Positions 31,201-47,259 of a stretch of DNA of 64,000 bases are shown one piece after another; positions within the stretch are counted from its first letter, which is position 1; every line of letters begins with the position of its first letter. The translations under genes were made by a program, and so were the position numbers. The DNA is from Ophiocordyceps camponoti-saundersi (nom. inval.) (taxonomy: Eukaryota; Ascomycota; Sordariomycetes; Hypocreales; Ophiocordycipitaceae). The notes below the pieces were generated by a model. That model saw only the letters and a list, made by a program, of their open reading frames with translations, ran no database searches and had not been told where the DNA came from. The stretch lies in the NCBI GenBank assembly GCA_003339415.1, contig PDHQ01000006.1:365668-429667 (forward strand), written 5' to 3'.

Positions 31201-34200
31201 ACCCGCGAGGACGTGAGTACTCTCTGGACGTCTCCCTGTTCGAGAGGCTCGTCCAGCCTGATGATTTCACCGAGAGACGGGTTCCTCTCAGCGTTTTGGA
31301 GACTCAGAGACGGATGCACCCGGACATCGCTCAGCTTGTCCGCTCAACCCTCTATCACGACCTGAAGGATTCGGAGGAAGTGAAGAAGCGTCCGCAGGTG
31401 TTTGGCATCAGGGAGCGTCTGTTTTGGTTCCATCATGAGAAGCTCGAGGCTGCGGCTGCCAAGGACGATCCGACGAACACGTCGCATCACAATGACTTTG
31501 AGGTCGAGATGACCGTCTCGCTCGTCTCTCACCTGTTCAGACAAGGTGAATACAGCCACGGCGACATTGCGGTTCTCACGCCGTATCTCGGTCAACTTCA
31601 TCGACTACGACGTCGGATGGAGAGCATGTTCGAGATCAGTGTAAGCGATCGCGATCTCGAGGCTCTCGAAGCCGTCGAGTGCGACGTTCCATCCGCAGCG
31701 GCATCACCGAGGTCTCTTCTGAACAAGTCAACGCTTCTCAAGAGCGTCAGAGTCGCGACAGTCGATAATTTCCAGGGTGAAGAGGCCAAGGTCGTCGTCA
31801 TCTCTCTTGTGCGCAGCAACCGGCAGAACAGATGCGGCTTTCTCAGCACCTCCAACAGGATCAACGTCTTGCTATCGCGGGCGAGGGACGGCATGTACAT
31901 CATCGGAAACGCCAACACCTGCCAGCATGTGCCCATGTGGGCTGAAGTCATGGCCCTGCTCAAGGCAACGTCCCGCTTCGGCACGAGGCTGGAACTGCAG
32001 TGCCCTCGACACCCCAACGCACGGCTTTCCGTCTCCCAGCCGGACCATTTCGTGCAGATCTCTCCCGAGAGCGGCTGCAACCTGCTGTGCAACAAGAGGC
32101 TTCACTGCGGCCACACGTGCTCCGGACGATGCCACTCCGACGTGCTACACGACGCCGTCAAGTGCCTGGAGAGGTGTCCCAGGCCCAAGAAAGGCTGCGA
32201 GCATCCCTGTCCGCTGCCCTGCGGAGAGGCCTGTCAGGAAAAGTGCCTTGCCGTGGTCGAAGCGGGCGTGACTCTCCCCTGCGGTCATCACCAGTCGCCC
32301 GCCAAGTGCTGGGAGGTGCAGAATCCAACCTCGGTCTGGTGCAAGGTGAAGGTCACACGCAGCGTCCCCGGCTGCGGACACCGAGTCCAAGTTCCCTGTC
32401 ACAGAGACGTCAGCGCGGCATCCTATCAGTGCAAGGCTCAGTGCGGCTGCGCCCGAGAATGCGGCCACGAATGTAGGAGCGAATGCTTCCGCTGCAATAC
32501 TCGCAAAGACGGCATCATCACGGCGGCGAACCACGGCATCTGCGAGTCGATATGCGGTCGTATCTTCACGTCCTGCCCTCACAGCTGCTTGCAGAAATGC
32601 CACGGCGGTTCGACTTGTCCCCCTTGCGCAAAGGCATGCCAGGCTTCGTGCAGCCATTCGAGCTGCGGCAAACCTTGTCACGAGCCGTGTGCTCCCTGCG
32701 CCGAGGCGACTTGTGCGTCTCGATGCCCTCATTCGGAGTGTACGATGCCATGTGCTGCCCCCTGCAACTGGATTCCGTGCGGTAAGAGATGCCCCGAGAG
32801 GCTGAGTTGTGGACATCGCTGTAAGTGGTCTTCTTCCCCCTTTTGCCCTCTCTTCGACACTCTCTCAGCCGACACTCTGCTTTTAGGTCCCTCTCTCTGC
32901 GGAGAGCCCTGTCCCGATGAAAGATTTTGCCAGAAGTGCGGGCTCGAGGAGATACAGTCGACCTGTGTTGATTTCATCGAGATGAAGGAGTATCGCGAGA
33001 TCGACCTCAACGAAGAGCCATGCATCTTCCCCCAGTGCGGACATTTCCTAACAGTAACATCCATGGACGGACAGATGGAGATGTCTTCGTACTACAAACT
33101 CGACGAAAAGGGCGCTCCCAGGATCGTCGACCTACGCTCCGAACCCATGGTCCTCGGCGGCCAGGCCATCCAGGTCTGCGGAACCTGCCGCGGCTCTCTT
33201 CGCAGCGTTGCGAGATACGGCCGCATCGTGAGACGGGCCTTGCTCGATGAGGCGACCAAGAAATTCATCACCTGGTCTGTTTCCCAGCATCAGTCTCTGG
33301 CCAAGAAGCTCGGCGAGCAGGCCGAGCAGCTGAGCAACAAGCCGATACCAACGAGATGTGAGGCATCAACCGACAGGAAAGAAGGCGACAAGTCTTGTCT
33401 CTCAGGGCCGCGTCTTCGACAGCTACGACAGCTCGCCGAGCACGTCGGTCACCAGCGATACGACTCCATCGTCGGTCTGTGGCGGACGCTGTACAAATAC
33501 GCGGCCAGGGTTCGCAAGGAAGAACAGCCATTTCAGCGAGTGGCAGACCTCGTCCGTCACGCCAACCGGCTTAACCAGACGAGGAACGAGTTCGTATTCG
33601 ACGAGTCTGTCGTGCAGGTCAAGGGCTCTCTCTCGGCCGAGACGTTGCTGCTGGAGTGCGAACTGGTGGTTCTCTCTGACTTTGTCCAGTTGCGCAAGAA
33701 GTCGCCGTGGAACCAGCTGGAGGTGACGACAGACTTGTCCGCCCAGTTCAAGGCTTGCAGGGACGTCATCCACTTGGCTTCGACCACCCACCATCCAAAG
33801 GAGGAGGCGCGGGCACACATCTTTGCAGCTCGTCTTTGCGGACTGCGTCTCGTCCTCGACTCCCAGGCAGAGACCAAGTCAGGAGAGATGAGAGAAGAGG
33901 GCCTCCACCACGTGCACCAAGCGAGAGCCCTCCTCGAGAGATTCCCGTCCGCGGCAGCCGTCCTCATCGACAGCGTCGACGCAGCCGAAGCGACGCTCAA
34001 CGACGGCGTCTACCGCCCCGTGACGGCCAAGGAGCTTCAGGCCGTCAGCGCCGCCTTGGCAGTCGAGTTCCGCGGCACGGGACACTGGTACAGGTGCGCC
34101 AACGGCCACCCCTTCGTCATCGGCGAGTGCGGCATGCCCATGGAGCAGACCGTCTGTCCCGAGTGCGACGCTCCCATCGGCGGCCTGGCGCACCAGCTCG

Positions 34201-34268
34201 TCCAAGGCGTGAGCCGGGCTGCTGATATCGAGGAGATGACGACCGGGATCACGAGGTTGGGTCTGTAG
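28294..34268 (+). CDS. ZNFX1-like SF1 helicase with CCCH, NF-X1 and RZ zinc fingers
   Basis: Three exons: a 14-nt first exon 28294-28307 (MAGQ + 2 nt), 28373-32820 and 32887-34268; 1947 residues. Order: CCCH finger CFQFQRQGSCKFGERCKYSH (about 17-36); helical region; Upf1-like helicase with Walker A GPPGTGKS (about 640), Walker B-like CEEAGEV, GDHLQLRPQ, ETQRRMHPD, VDNFQGEE and NVLLSRARDG; a long row of NF-X1-type Cys/His fingers (about 1245-1500); and a C-terminal RZ-type finger (about 1887-1922, GHWYRCANGHPF..CPEC). Homologues act in small-RNA or heterochromatin pathways and bind RNA in animals. The introns have strong signals (GTAAGC..CTCGCAG; GTAAGT..TTTTAG), and removing the second restores HRCPSLCGEPC. 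A start at 28260 with no first intron would add unrelated residues and is less likely. Confidence 0.9.
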
Positions 34269-34707
34269 ATTGGGGATGATGTCTGGGAACGAACATGGCT
34301 GTTGTTGTTTTTTGAGGCTCATATCTGTTGTGATAGCTTTTGATAGTTGATTGGATATCAAGCAAGTACGAATATATGTCAGTGTCGATGAAGGTGATGC
34401 CTGAAACGTAGTGTTTATGCCAAGATAATCATGGACGACTCTCATCTCCACCATCATCACCATCACAATCACCATCAACATGATCAACCGTCTGACCACG
34501 GTGTAGATACAACTCTTTTAAATCCATCACCTCGACCACTTCCAACCTCAAGCAGCAAAACAACAAAAAAACGTCTCTTTCCAATGCTATGAAACAAAAG
34601 AAGCTTTTTTTACTCGAAGCGGCCAGATCCAGCGTCATATGAAAGGCAGCATCGCCCTGTATTTGATCGCTTCTCTCTCTTTCTCTCTCTCTTTTAAAAA
34701 TCAAGAA

Positions 34708-34722
34708 GGGGGGGGGGGGGGG
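34708..34722. repeat. Poly-G tract (G15)
   Basis: Fifteen G in a row. Confidence 0.9.
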
Positions 34723-34865
34723 AAGAAGGGATCCGAATCAGAAAAGAACTCCGCCGGCTTGAAGGAGACAAAGTGAGAGAGAAAGGAAAGGAAAGAAAGA
34801 CGGATGCGATGTGACAAAAGAGAGATGAAGAGGGAGACTTTTTGCTTGCCGATGGGTGTAGATAA

Positions 34866-34900
34866 GGTAGGTAGGTAGGTAATGCGACGTAGGTAGGTAG
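34866..34900. repeat. GGTA tandem repeats
   Basis: Two short arrays of GGTA (34866-34880 and 34889-34899) in the arg-6 3' region. Confidence 0.75.
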
Positions 34901-34944
34901 ATGGGAATGGGGATGAGACCTATATATGCACAAGGTAGACTTCA

Positions 34945-38724
<3,780 letters not shown>

Positions 38725-39528
38725 TCAGGTGGAGTCCTTGCCAGTGGGGATGATGATGATGAGGAGCAGGATGACAATGCCAGCAATCAGGCACATGCGC
38801 ATCTTCATGTCCTTCCACCACATCTGCTTGCGGACCCGATTGGCGCCCCGACGGAAACCTTGCGCCGACACGGCGAGGTTGTCCGTCTTGTCCTGGAGAG
38901 CATCGAGACGTTCGCCACGTTGAGAGACTTTGTTGATGTTATCGCGCATCACGCCGACCGTGTCGTTAATTTGCTGTGAACGCAGACGTCAGCCCTGGCT
39001 CGTAGGTACAAGTGATTGTCATGAAGGGCCAGAATGTCATGGTGCTGTGTTTTTGGTGACGGAGGTTGGCAATGCAGGAGAAAGTTTCGCCGGTCGCATC
39101 GACGAAGGCGCCGTCGCGTGGCGGCGATGTGCAGGCCAAAGGTGTGAAAGTCGAATGTTGTCGTCATTTCCTCCGCGATTCTCGTTCTAGAAATTGTCGT
39201 CGCCGTCGTCGTTCTCATTATCGGTTTCATCGTCATCGTCATCGCCGCCGTCGCCGGATTGTTATGAAACGTGGGCGATGGCGACATTATTCAATGACGC
39301 GGTCCGCATTGAGGGTGACGTCGCCGGATGACAACTTTCCGACGAGATCCGACCGACGCAAGAAAATGAAGCCTCGGGGAAAAAACACCAAGAAAAAAAG
39401 AGCAACAGCAGGAACTGAGTGCCTACCTCTTGCAGAGCCTGAGTCCTCGCATTGCCGCCGGCGCCTTGCTGAGAGGCGGCCTGACCGCTGGGGATGTACG
39501 GGTCGTAGGGGGCGTCCTGCTCGGGCAT
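38725..39528 (-). CDS. snc1: Synaptobrevin-like R-SNARE Snc1/Snc2
   Basis: Two exons, 39528-39427 and 38973-38725; 116 residues, phase 0 junction ALQE|QIND. A short N-terminus rich in Pro/Gly/Gln precedes the SNARE motif (about 33-95: [40 protein letters not shown]) with the R-SNARE zero-layer arginine, the juxtamembrane [11 protein letters not shown] and a C-terminal anchor ([16 protein letters not shown]). This v-SNARE drives fusion of secretory vesicles with the plasma membrane at the hyphal tip and is recycled by endocytosis. The 453-nt intron is the longest seen in the window and contains GTC/GTCATC triplet repeats; I found no extra exon or snoRNA boxes in it. Confidence 0.96.
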
Positions 39529-41377
39529 TTTGGCTGATTCGCTATGCCGAGGCTAGAAACGATGCGTGGAATGAAGGAGAGCGAGCGAGCGATCGAATGA
39601 TAAGAGACGAAGGCGGCGGAAGACGGTGGGAGAAGATGCGCAGCGGTGCGACGAATAGGCGAAGGGCGACTTGGTGAGATTGTTATGGAAGAGGAGGAGA
39701 GGTAATTGTCAAGGAGAGGAAGAAGAGGGGGAAAAGATGCCGACGCCGCCCAGCAACCAACCTTTGCCCTTTGGGGGGGTGGCTGGCTAGGCGGGCCGGC
39801 TAAAAGGAGGCAGAACCCTCCCCCCACTGTGCGCAAAACGTAAAGCGCAGCACCACCGGAGGTGTCGGAAGTGAAACCTCCCGGCTTAATTTAGAGGCAA
39901 TGCCGTACAGCAGTCAGGCGAATACGGTATCCTGTACCAGATCTGACGGTGCTGTTCAGCGCACGAGATCCGGTACCGTGTACGGTTATGGATTGCGATG
40001 AGATTGCGGCCAGCATCAATGACGGTCGATCACGGACTCCCTGCGCCCCGCGCTGTCAACCATACATACATAGTGTTCCTCCATCTCGTTCCCTTGCTTT
40101 AATATTACTAAATTTGCTCTTCGGCTGCCGGTGTTCATGGTCATGCTAAGGGACGCTGATGATTTCTCTTTGTCTCGGTGGTTGGACATGTCACATGCGC
40201 ATGACTTGAAAGGCTTCGTCACGTGCCGTCATCGTGGCTGAGCGGGAAAACTTGAAAAGAGAATTTGGTCTTTGAGCGGAAGAAAAGCTTGGACAGAGAG
40301 AAAGAAATCTGGCTTCCAGCCGAGTAATTCCCGTGTCATTGGATGGAAATTCTTGTTCCGCGCGACTCGCTTGCTGCGAAACGGCATGAGCTTGCCCCCG
40401 TTGCACGACGGTTTCAGCCCAACGGCTGACCGCAAGCGGACGAGGCTCAGAGAAGTGTCGCCGGCGAAACCTTTTCATTCGTTGTTGGAAAGATAAACTG
40501 TGCTCTTCAAGCAGTTTACATAATTAGCCTATCGAGAAGGAGTCTAGTGAAGGAGGTTTAGAGGGGGGGCTGGCCCGTTGATTGGCGCTGTCAAGACCAG
40601 ACACCGGATTACATACCTACCTACATATGTATGTACAAAGATAGTTCCCATGAACAATTTGTTTGTTGATCCATTTGATCTCCTCTTTCTACTAGTCCGT
40701 CACTCTCACATCTCTTCTAGGTTTGATAGCGTTAAAGTCTCTCGGCCCGGAGAGTTTCCCGGCAATACACACATAGGATCGCGTCCCACCAGTGGAACCC
40801 GGTTGCCGTCATCGCTCTTCAGTCCGATGATGCTCTCGCGATCAGCCGTTGCGGAGCTACGACTGCTTCATAGCTACTTGTCTTTGCTTGACAAGACAGA
40901 GAAACGGGCAAAAATGAAAAATCAGGGTCGGAAATAGTCGAACGCGCTAGAGTCTTCTTCCCGTCTTCGATGCTGTCTCACGCGGCTCCCTACTAGGGCT
41001 TCCTACCGGACAGGGGATCCATTGCACTCAACCGAGTTATCTCGACAGCATTCTGAATACCTGTCTGTCATCACCCAGCTGCCCCAACTCTTCGCAACCG
41101 TTCATCGTGACGCCAGTCTCCTTCCTCCGCCTTAGACGGACCATGAAACATGATAACACAGCACAATGGATGGCGAACAAAGCAATGTCCGAATCCGCTT
41201 GCTCGGCCGTAAAGCTTAACTTGCTTCGTTCCCCCGCTTCCCCGTACTGCCTCCGCTCCACACGTCTGCCTTGGCTTGGCTTTGTTGCAGAGCTCTCTGT
41301 AGCTCTGTTGACCCCGCGAGGCGTGTTTGATGGGTCTTCAACATCTGTATCGTCCCTGAATCGTCCCTGCCGTCGCC
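39529..41377. other. Divergent intergenic between snc1 and GH76 gene
   Basis: 1.85 kb. Frames up to 119 codons (for example 40578-40937, plus) lack recognisable features. Probably two promoters; nothing more supported. Confidence 0.45.
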
Positions 41378-43295
41378 ATGATTTCGACTCCACTGAGTCT
41401 CAGCATTCGGGCCGTGGCCGCTCTGCTGCTGTCTAGCTTCCTCGGCGCCGCGGCCTACGTGCTGAACCCCGACTCGGAAGGTATGTCCGTTGTGCTGGCT
41501 TGTTGCGCGGCCAACTGATGTAAAGCCCAGAGTCAATCAAGTCCATCTCCAAGATGATGGCCGATGATATGCTCTCCTTCTACAATGGTCACAAGCCGGG
41601 CGGAACACCGGGCCTCTTGCCGCAGCCGTATTATTGTATGTATCACATACCTTCACCTATTCGCGCCCTCTCAGTGCCTAATTCAGTGTGACTTCAGGGT
41701 GGGAAGCGGGCGCCATGATGGGTTCTCTCATCGACTATTGGTACTACACGGGCGACAGCTCGTACAACGACATCGTCTCCCAGGGGCTTCTATTCCAAGT
41801 CGGCGATCACAATGACTACATGCCGCGGAACCAGACGCTCACCGAGGGCAACGATGACCAGGGCTTCTGGGCTCTCGCGGTCATGTCGGCGGCCGAGAAC
41901 AACTTTCCCAACCCGCCCGCCGATAAACCACAATGGCTGGCTCTCGCACAGGCCGTCTTTAACACACAGGCTGCACGGTGGGATCCGGAGCACTGCAACG
42001 GCGGCCTCCGCTGGCAGATCTTCCACTGGAATAAGGGCTTCGACTACAAGAACTCCATCTCACAGGCTTGCTTCTTTGCCCTGGGCGCTCGCCTGGCGCT
42101 CTACACCGGAAACCAGTCGTACGCCCAGTGGGCCGATAAGACGTGGGACTGGATGGTTGGCGTCAACTTCATCGACCGACACTGGCGCGTTCTAGACGGC
42201 GCCCACACGGGCGTCAACTGCACCGACATCGTGCCATACCAGTTCACCTACAACGCCGGCGGCTTCATACTCGGCGCGGCAGCCATGTACAACCTGACCG
42301 AGGACGCCAAGTGGAAGGATAGGCTGGATAAGCTGCTGGGCGCCAGCAGCGTCTTCTTCACAGGACCGCAGAAAAATATCATGACCGAAGTCGCCTGCGA
42401 GCCCGTAAACCGCTGCAATCTGGATCAGCAGTCTTTCAAAGCCTATCTCAGCCGATGGCTCGCGGCCATCACCAAATGGGCGCCGCACACGTACGACGTC
42501 GTTATGCCCTATCTGCGGGCCTCGGCCGTCGCCGCAGCCAAGCAGTGCACGGGAGGCGCAAACGGCCGCATGTGCGGCCTCAAGTGGAACCAGGACAAGT
42601 ACGACGGTTCGACCGGCGTCGGTCAACAGATGGCGGCTATGGAGGTGACGCTCTCATGCATGGTCAAGAAGCGGGCCGCACCCGTCACGGAGACGACCGG
42701 CGGTACGAGCAAGGGCGATCCGGATGCGGGCGGTGCCGATATCGGTCGGACCCGTCCTCCGGGCCCTCCTTATCCGACCATGACGATCGGTCAGAGGGCC
42801 GGTGCCGCCGTGGTCACCGCGTTTATTCTCTTCTGGCTGTCGGCCGGAATCTTCTGGATTCTTCTCGATGAGGCATCCGAAAAGGGACCGTTGGAGCAGT
42901 TGATGGGTTTCGTCAGCCGTTCTGGTACGATGTCCGTGGCCGTCCTGGCCGTTGGCGCCTCAGATGGCAGCAGAAGCCTCTTGTACGGCGACAAGGCGAC
43001 GTCGTCAGTCAGCCACCGCGGCCTTTGCCCGCAGCCTCAGTCCGCTGACCAGACGCGTGGCACGGCTCGCAGACTTCAACCGTCTAGTATGCCACGGGGC
43101 TGGCCGCGCAATCCATGCCTGAGGTCGGCGCACTTGACGGGTGAGGGCAGACGTCCGTTTAAATCGACGACAGCGGTTGAGAGGAGTCCGTCGTCACCTT
43201 GGACAGGCGATGCCGGCAGGAGTGCGGCGACGACGTCGGTCAACGATGATACTGCGTGGCGGCCGAAGGGAAAACCGCTGCCGCCGTTTCGATAG
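41378..43295 (+). CDS. GH76 alpha-1,6-mannanase-like wall protein (Dfg5/Dcw1 family)
   Basis: Three exons, 41378-41480, 41531-41635 and 41698-43295; 601 residues. Signal peptide at 1-25 (AVAALLLSSFLGAAA). The GH76 domain spans about 30-400: SIKSISKMMADDML, PYYWWEAGAMMGSLIDYWYY (the WW pair is created by the exon 2/3 junction), the catalytic Asp pair in GNDDQGF (about 122-123) and HWNKGFDYKNSISQ. Dfg5/Dcw1 enzymes cross-link GPI proteins to beta-glucan at the cell surface by cutting GPI-glycan mannose. A hydrophobic segment lies at about 440-460. Unusually the frame continues for another 140 Ser/Arg/Pro-rich residues after that segment, where relatives end; either a cytosolic tail or a misjudged 3' end. 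Confidence 0.9.
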
Positions 43296-43582
43296 AGCAA
43301 CCACTCGGTTTGCTATCGGCCGTCCTCGGTTGTCCGCGGGAGGAAGTAGTTGAGTTACATACGTGTCACGGCTAAAGACGGTCTTGAATATACCCCCCTT
43401 CGGCTTGATTGGGCGACTATATCTCTATCCCTACCTGCCACCCTTATTCGATGTTTTCACGATGTTCAACTGGATGCTTATGTGGAGGATTAAGGGGGCC
43501 CTGTCCTCGGATGACTTGTACACCAGTCTGGCGAAAAGTACTGCTGAAGCCGCGTCCACTCTCTATGTGGCCAGCCGTCTGT
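43296..43582. other. Short gap between convergent GH76 and asparagine-synthase-like genes
   Basis: 287 bases of shared 3' region; no gene. Confidence 0.5.
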
Positions 43583-45788
43583 TTACTCATTACATGCGCT
43601 GGCTTTCTTGACACCAAATCTCTGGCTGATTGCTACCCAATTTCCCGTGTAACAGACTATACGGAACGATTTCGGGTCAGCAGCGTCACCGAATGCCTTG
43701 TCTAAGGCTTCTCGCACGACGCTGTAATCGATAAATCCAAGCTGATCAACCGCTTCGCGCGTAAGTAAGTCCCGGAACATGCTGTGAAGCCGTCCGTTCC
43801 TGGGCCAGCGTATGGGTGCCCAGAAGGCTACCTTGGGGCGATGGTATACCTCTTCGGTGACGTGAGGCCGAACTGCCTCGCGAAGAATCCATTTCTCTTT
43901 CAGGAAATTCAGAGTAACCGCTTCATTGTCTGTAGACGGCGTGTACTTTAGCTTGACACTGGGCGGTAATGAGTTGACGTACTCCACTAGGTGATGGTCT
44001 AGGAAGGGCGTTCGTCCCTCGATGCTATGGGCCATCTCTACCCGGTCACCAAGACATGTAAGGAGGATGTTGGGGAATATGCTCTTATTCCACAAGTACA
44101 TGGCCGAATGAGCCGGATGCCATTGCTGCTGCATCTTCTGTTGAACCCCGGCTGAGTGTATGGCCATGGCAGACTCTTGCTTGTCCCAGCAATCCAGGTG
44201 TAGTTTGCGAACCGACTTCAGATAAAGTTCCTCCGACGGCTGCCAAGCGGCGAGACTATCTACCATGCTGCTACTCTTGTGAGTTTCCGCGACAAAATTG
44301 CTCTTCTCGCTCGTTGCGTGGGAACGCCAGGCGGCGTTTGTCTCGCCAGTTGCTGATTTATATAGCTGTTCTCGCAAGATGTCGTTCCTGGACATGGGGA
44401 AATCGGGCATATTGAGATCTGGTTCCCTGAGAAACTCTGGCCTGAAGACTGGATAGCCGCAGAAGTGCTCGTCTGAGCCTTCGCCTGTTAGGATGGCCTT
44501 TATCCCGTGCTCTCTCGCGAGCTTGGACAGAGCGAACTTGCAAACTGAGTGCAGGTCGAAGTGATGGTGTTCCGAATGATATGCGGCCGACGCGAAGTTC
44601 TCTGCCAGGCTATCCTCGGATATGTCAAGCGTAATGCTGTCGACGTCCAGCCATTCTGCTGTGCGTTTCGCAACGTCTTTGAAAAAACAACATAGTTTAA
44701 GCATCGAATTCATTATTCGAATCCTAGCATAATACACACTTACCGGACTCATCGTATCCTGACTTGTCTGCGAAACGGATGCTGAAGCACTTCACCCGCG
44801 AGGACTCCCCAGAGCCGAGCTTGACATTGTTGTTACGAACCAAGTTTGTGACGATGCCGGCAATAGCCGAGGAATCAATGCCTCCAGAGAGATAGACTCC
44901 AATGGATACGTCTTCCCGCAGCCGCAGCCGAATTGCCTCGACTAAGCGCTCACGGACGCCGAGGATCATATCGTCAACGGTGCGAGCATCTGGTTTTGTC
45001 TGCTGAAAGTGAATATTTGTCGAACCACGACCTAGGCAATACTGGCCACGCACCTTTTCAGCATAGTCGGCGTCCCAATACTTACGAATTTTCATTCCTC
45101 TCTCGTCGGTAATCTCCATCCAGTGACCCGGCATGAGCTTCTTGACCCCCTTGAAAATAGTTCTATCGTCTAGAAACCAGCCACAGTTTGTGATTCCAGG
45201 TACATCCCACTCGGGTTCCCAGCCCATCGGTAGAAAAGCCTTGGCCTCGGCTGCCAGCACAACTCGGTCGTCGACGACGGTCCATAAAAGTGGCTTGATG
45301 CCGAATCTATCACGAGCGGCAATTATCTTTCTAGTGCCCTCCCTCTCGTCGAAGAGAACAAAGGAAAACTCCCCCCGTAGATGCTCGAATAGTCCCGGGG
45401 CGCCGTGAATGGTGTAGAGAGCGATGACAAGCTCACTATCGCTCTCGCTCCTGAAATTGTATCCGTCCTTGGTGATGCAACACTCACGCAACCGATCGTA
45501 ATCGTAGATTTCTCCCATGACCACGGCGTGAATGGAGTTATCCTTGCTATGTAGCGGCTGCGATCCGCTGTCGGAGAGGTCATTGATGGACAGACGGCAA
45601 TGAGACAGACCGACCCGTCCATCGGCACTGATCCATACGCCAGACCCATCAGGCCCTCGATGCTTGATCTTATCAATACCAGACTCAAGCTTTGCGGCCA
45701 GTTCTTTCCTGGAAGCTTGAACGGGGACTTGCTTGCTCGCCTGTCCCCGAAGATGCTGGCAACTACAGCTAACGACGATTCCACACAT
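43583..45788 (-). CDS. Glutamine-hydrolysing asparagine synthase-like protein
   Basis: Two exons, 45788-44744 and 44676-43583; 712 residues (67-nt intron, DES|D junction). It starts MCGIV, so Cys2 is the amidotransferase class II nucleophile; HRGPDGSG and RLSINDLS complete the glutaminase domain (about 1-240). The synthase domain carries the ATP-binding YLSGGIDSSAIAG (about 297-303), TGEGSDEHFCGYP and a distal EGRTPFLDHH. The reaction would be ATP-dependent amide transfer from glutamine to aspartate or another carboxylate. At 712 residues it is longer than primary fungal Asn1 (about 570) and resembles the AsnB-like enzymes found in specialised-metabolism loci, so the acceptor may not be free aspartate. 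It is divergent from the Cys-rich secreted gene 1.5 kb away. Confidence 0.92.
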
Positions 45789-47259
45789 GTTATTGAGTAA
45801 ATGGTAGATGCTAACGGTAGCACATAAGTGGATGAAGATATAGAAAGGAATGCTCTTTCAAAGGCCGGCTGGTGGAGTACGATGTAACCGCTCCATCAAG
45901 GCAGCGACAAGGTCGGTCGAGCGAGTTTATAAATCCAAAGGATTCTTCTGTGACAGCCGCCTTGCTCCCTTGCATGTTGAATATGAGCGGTCAGCGTCTT
46001 CAGGGACCAAGTTGTGTCTCATCTTTCCATCCGTTGGGCAACATCCGCATGTGGTGGCGTAGCTGAAGTTTCACAGTAGGGATTCTGAAAGATGATCATT
46101 ACTAAACCTTGGTGATGCTCTCACTGATGGGATGGTTATCCAATCTGATGTGCATCAAGTCAGATTCCGAGAAACATACATACATGTACGAAGCTCGGGG
46201 ACCATTTTCGTCATCCGGCTCAAATGACGCCTTTAACCCGAAGCTCCATCTGGTCGTCAGACGACAACCAGAGATGGCGTCTGATGGGTTGTGAGATTGG
46301 TCCGTCTGCAACTCGCTCGAATTGGCAAGAGGCAACAAATCCCGCTCTCTACACGTCTCGACTTGTCGTCGTGCGAGGGCTAGAAAATACATACCGTTTC
46401 TTTGGTTGATGAACATGTACCAAACCGAGAACAACGAGCACCTAGGGAAGAATACCTAGGCGTCAATGGCATGATCTTTGTTCTCGCGCTCTTCTTGCTT
46501 TATTAATCGAGCTGTATCTTTGAAAACTGTCTCGATAAATGTACGTAGCACAGAACCGGCTATTGAAATTGGAAGAAACTTCCAAGACTTGTTCTTTTGC
46601 TATATGACTTGGATATAGGGGCAGGGCACTAATAATAGGAAATACCTCATCAGTACGAATGCACGATTAACAGACACACTTGCCTATCCACTCGCTGGAC
46701 CAACTCGATTGCGGATGCCCAGGAATATAACGTAGGGCGGCGGTAATGGTAAGCATCTAACGAGTCCTCGGTCTAGGCCGAACTTGAGTAATCTCTGGGC
46801 AAGGGAGACTTATAACTGTCGCTAAGGCTGTCATACTTTAAGGGTCTTTGTCGATAGATGGTTCGATTTTTCCTCCGCCTTGTTCAATTAAAAGCAGACA
46901 CTTCCCATCTACCTTGCCTAAGTAGGTGTATGCAGCTTAAGAAGCCCTCATCGTATGACCCAAGTATCTTTCCCTTGATGGCAATTGTCCATTCAAAGGA
47001 TTGACGTTGTACGATATCCTACAGCAGGTGGCACCATGCAGGTAAATAAAAATAGCTTCTATTCGGTTACTGCCATCTCAATTTGACTGTAGGTAAGTAA
47101 ACATATCCATATATTCTGGCAGATACCGTGACGGCTTCAGATATATAACTACTCGGTCATCACTCTTTCTGTCTTTCATTCTCTTCAAACCACCTTCTCA
47201 TTCAAGTCTTACACTCTCAAATCTCACACAATCAAGCTCTATTCAGTAACGCAGACGCA
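45789..47259. other. Divergent intergenic, 1.5 kb
   Basis: Promoters for the asparagine-synthase-like and Cys-rich secreted genes. AT-richer than neighbouring coding DNA. A pyrimidine/A-rich leader (47165-47255) precedes the secreted gene. No gene seen. Confidence 0.5.

Larger units (their letters stand above)
34269..34944. other. Intergenic between convergent ZNFX1-like and arg-6 genes
   Basis: Shared 3' region with a G15 run and clustered GGTA repeats; no gene. Confidence 0.5.

Noticed and set aside
28260..34268. Single uninterrupted 2002-codon frame starting at 28260
   Set aside because: It reads through two introns with strong donors, branch sites and acceptors; the spliced product fits the zinc-finger family and the leader before the CCCH finger does not.
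38974..39426. snoRNA or extra exon in the long snc1 intron
   Set aside because: No C/D or H/ACA boxes in proper spacing, and the two flanking exons already give a complete R-SNARE.
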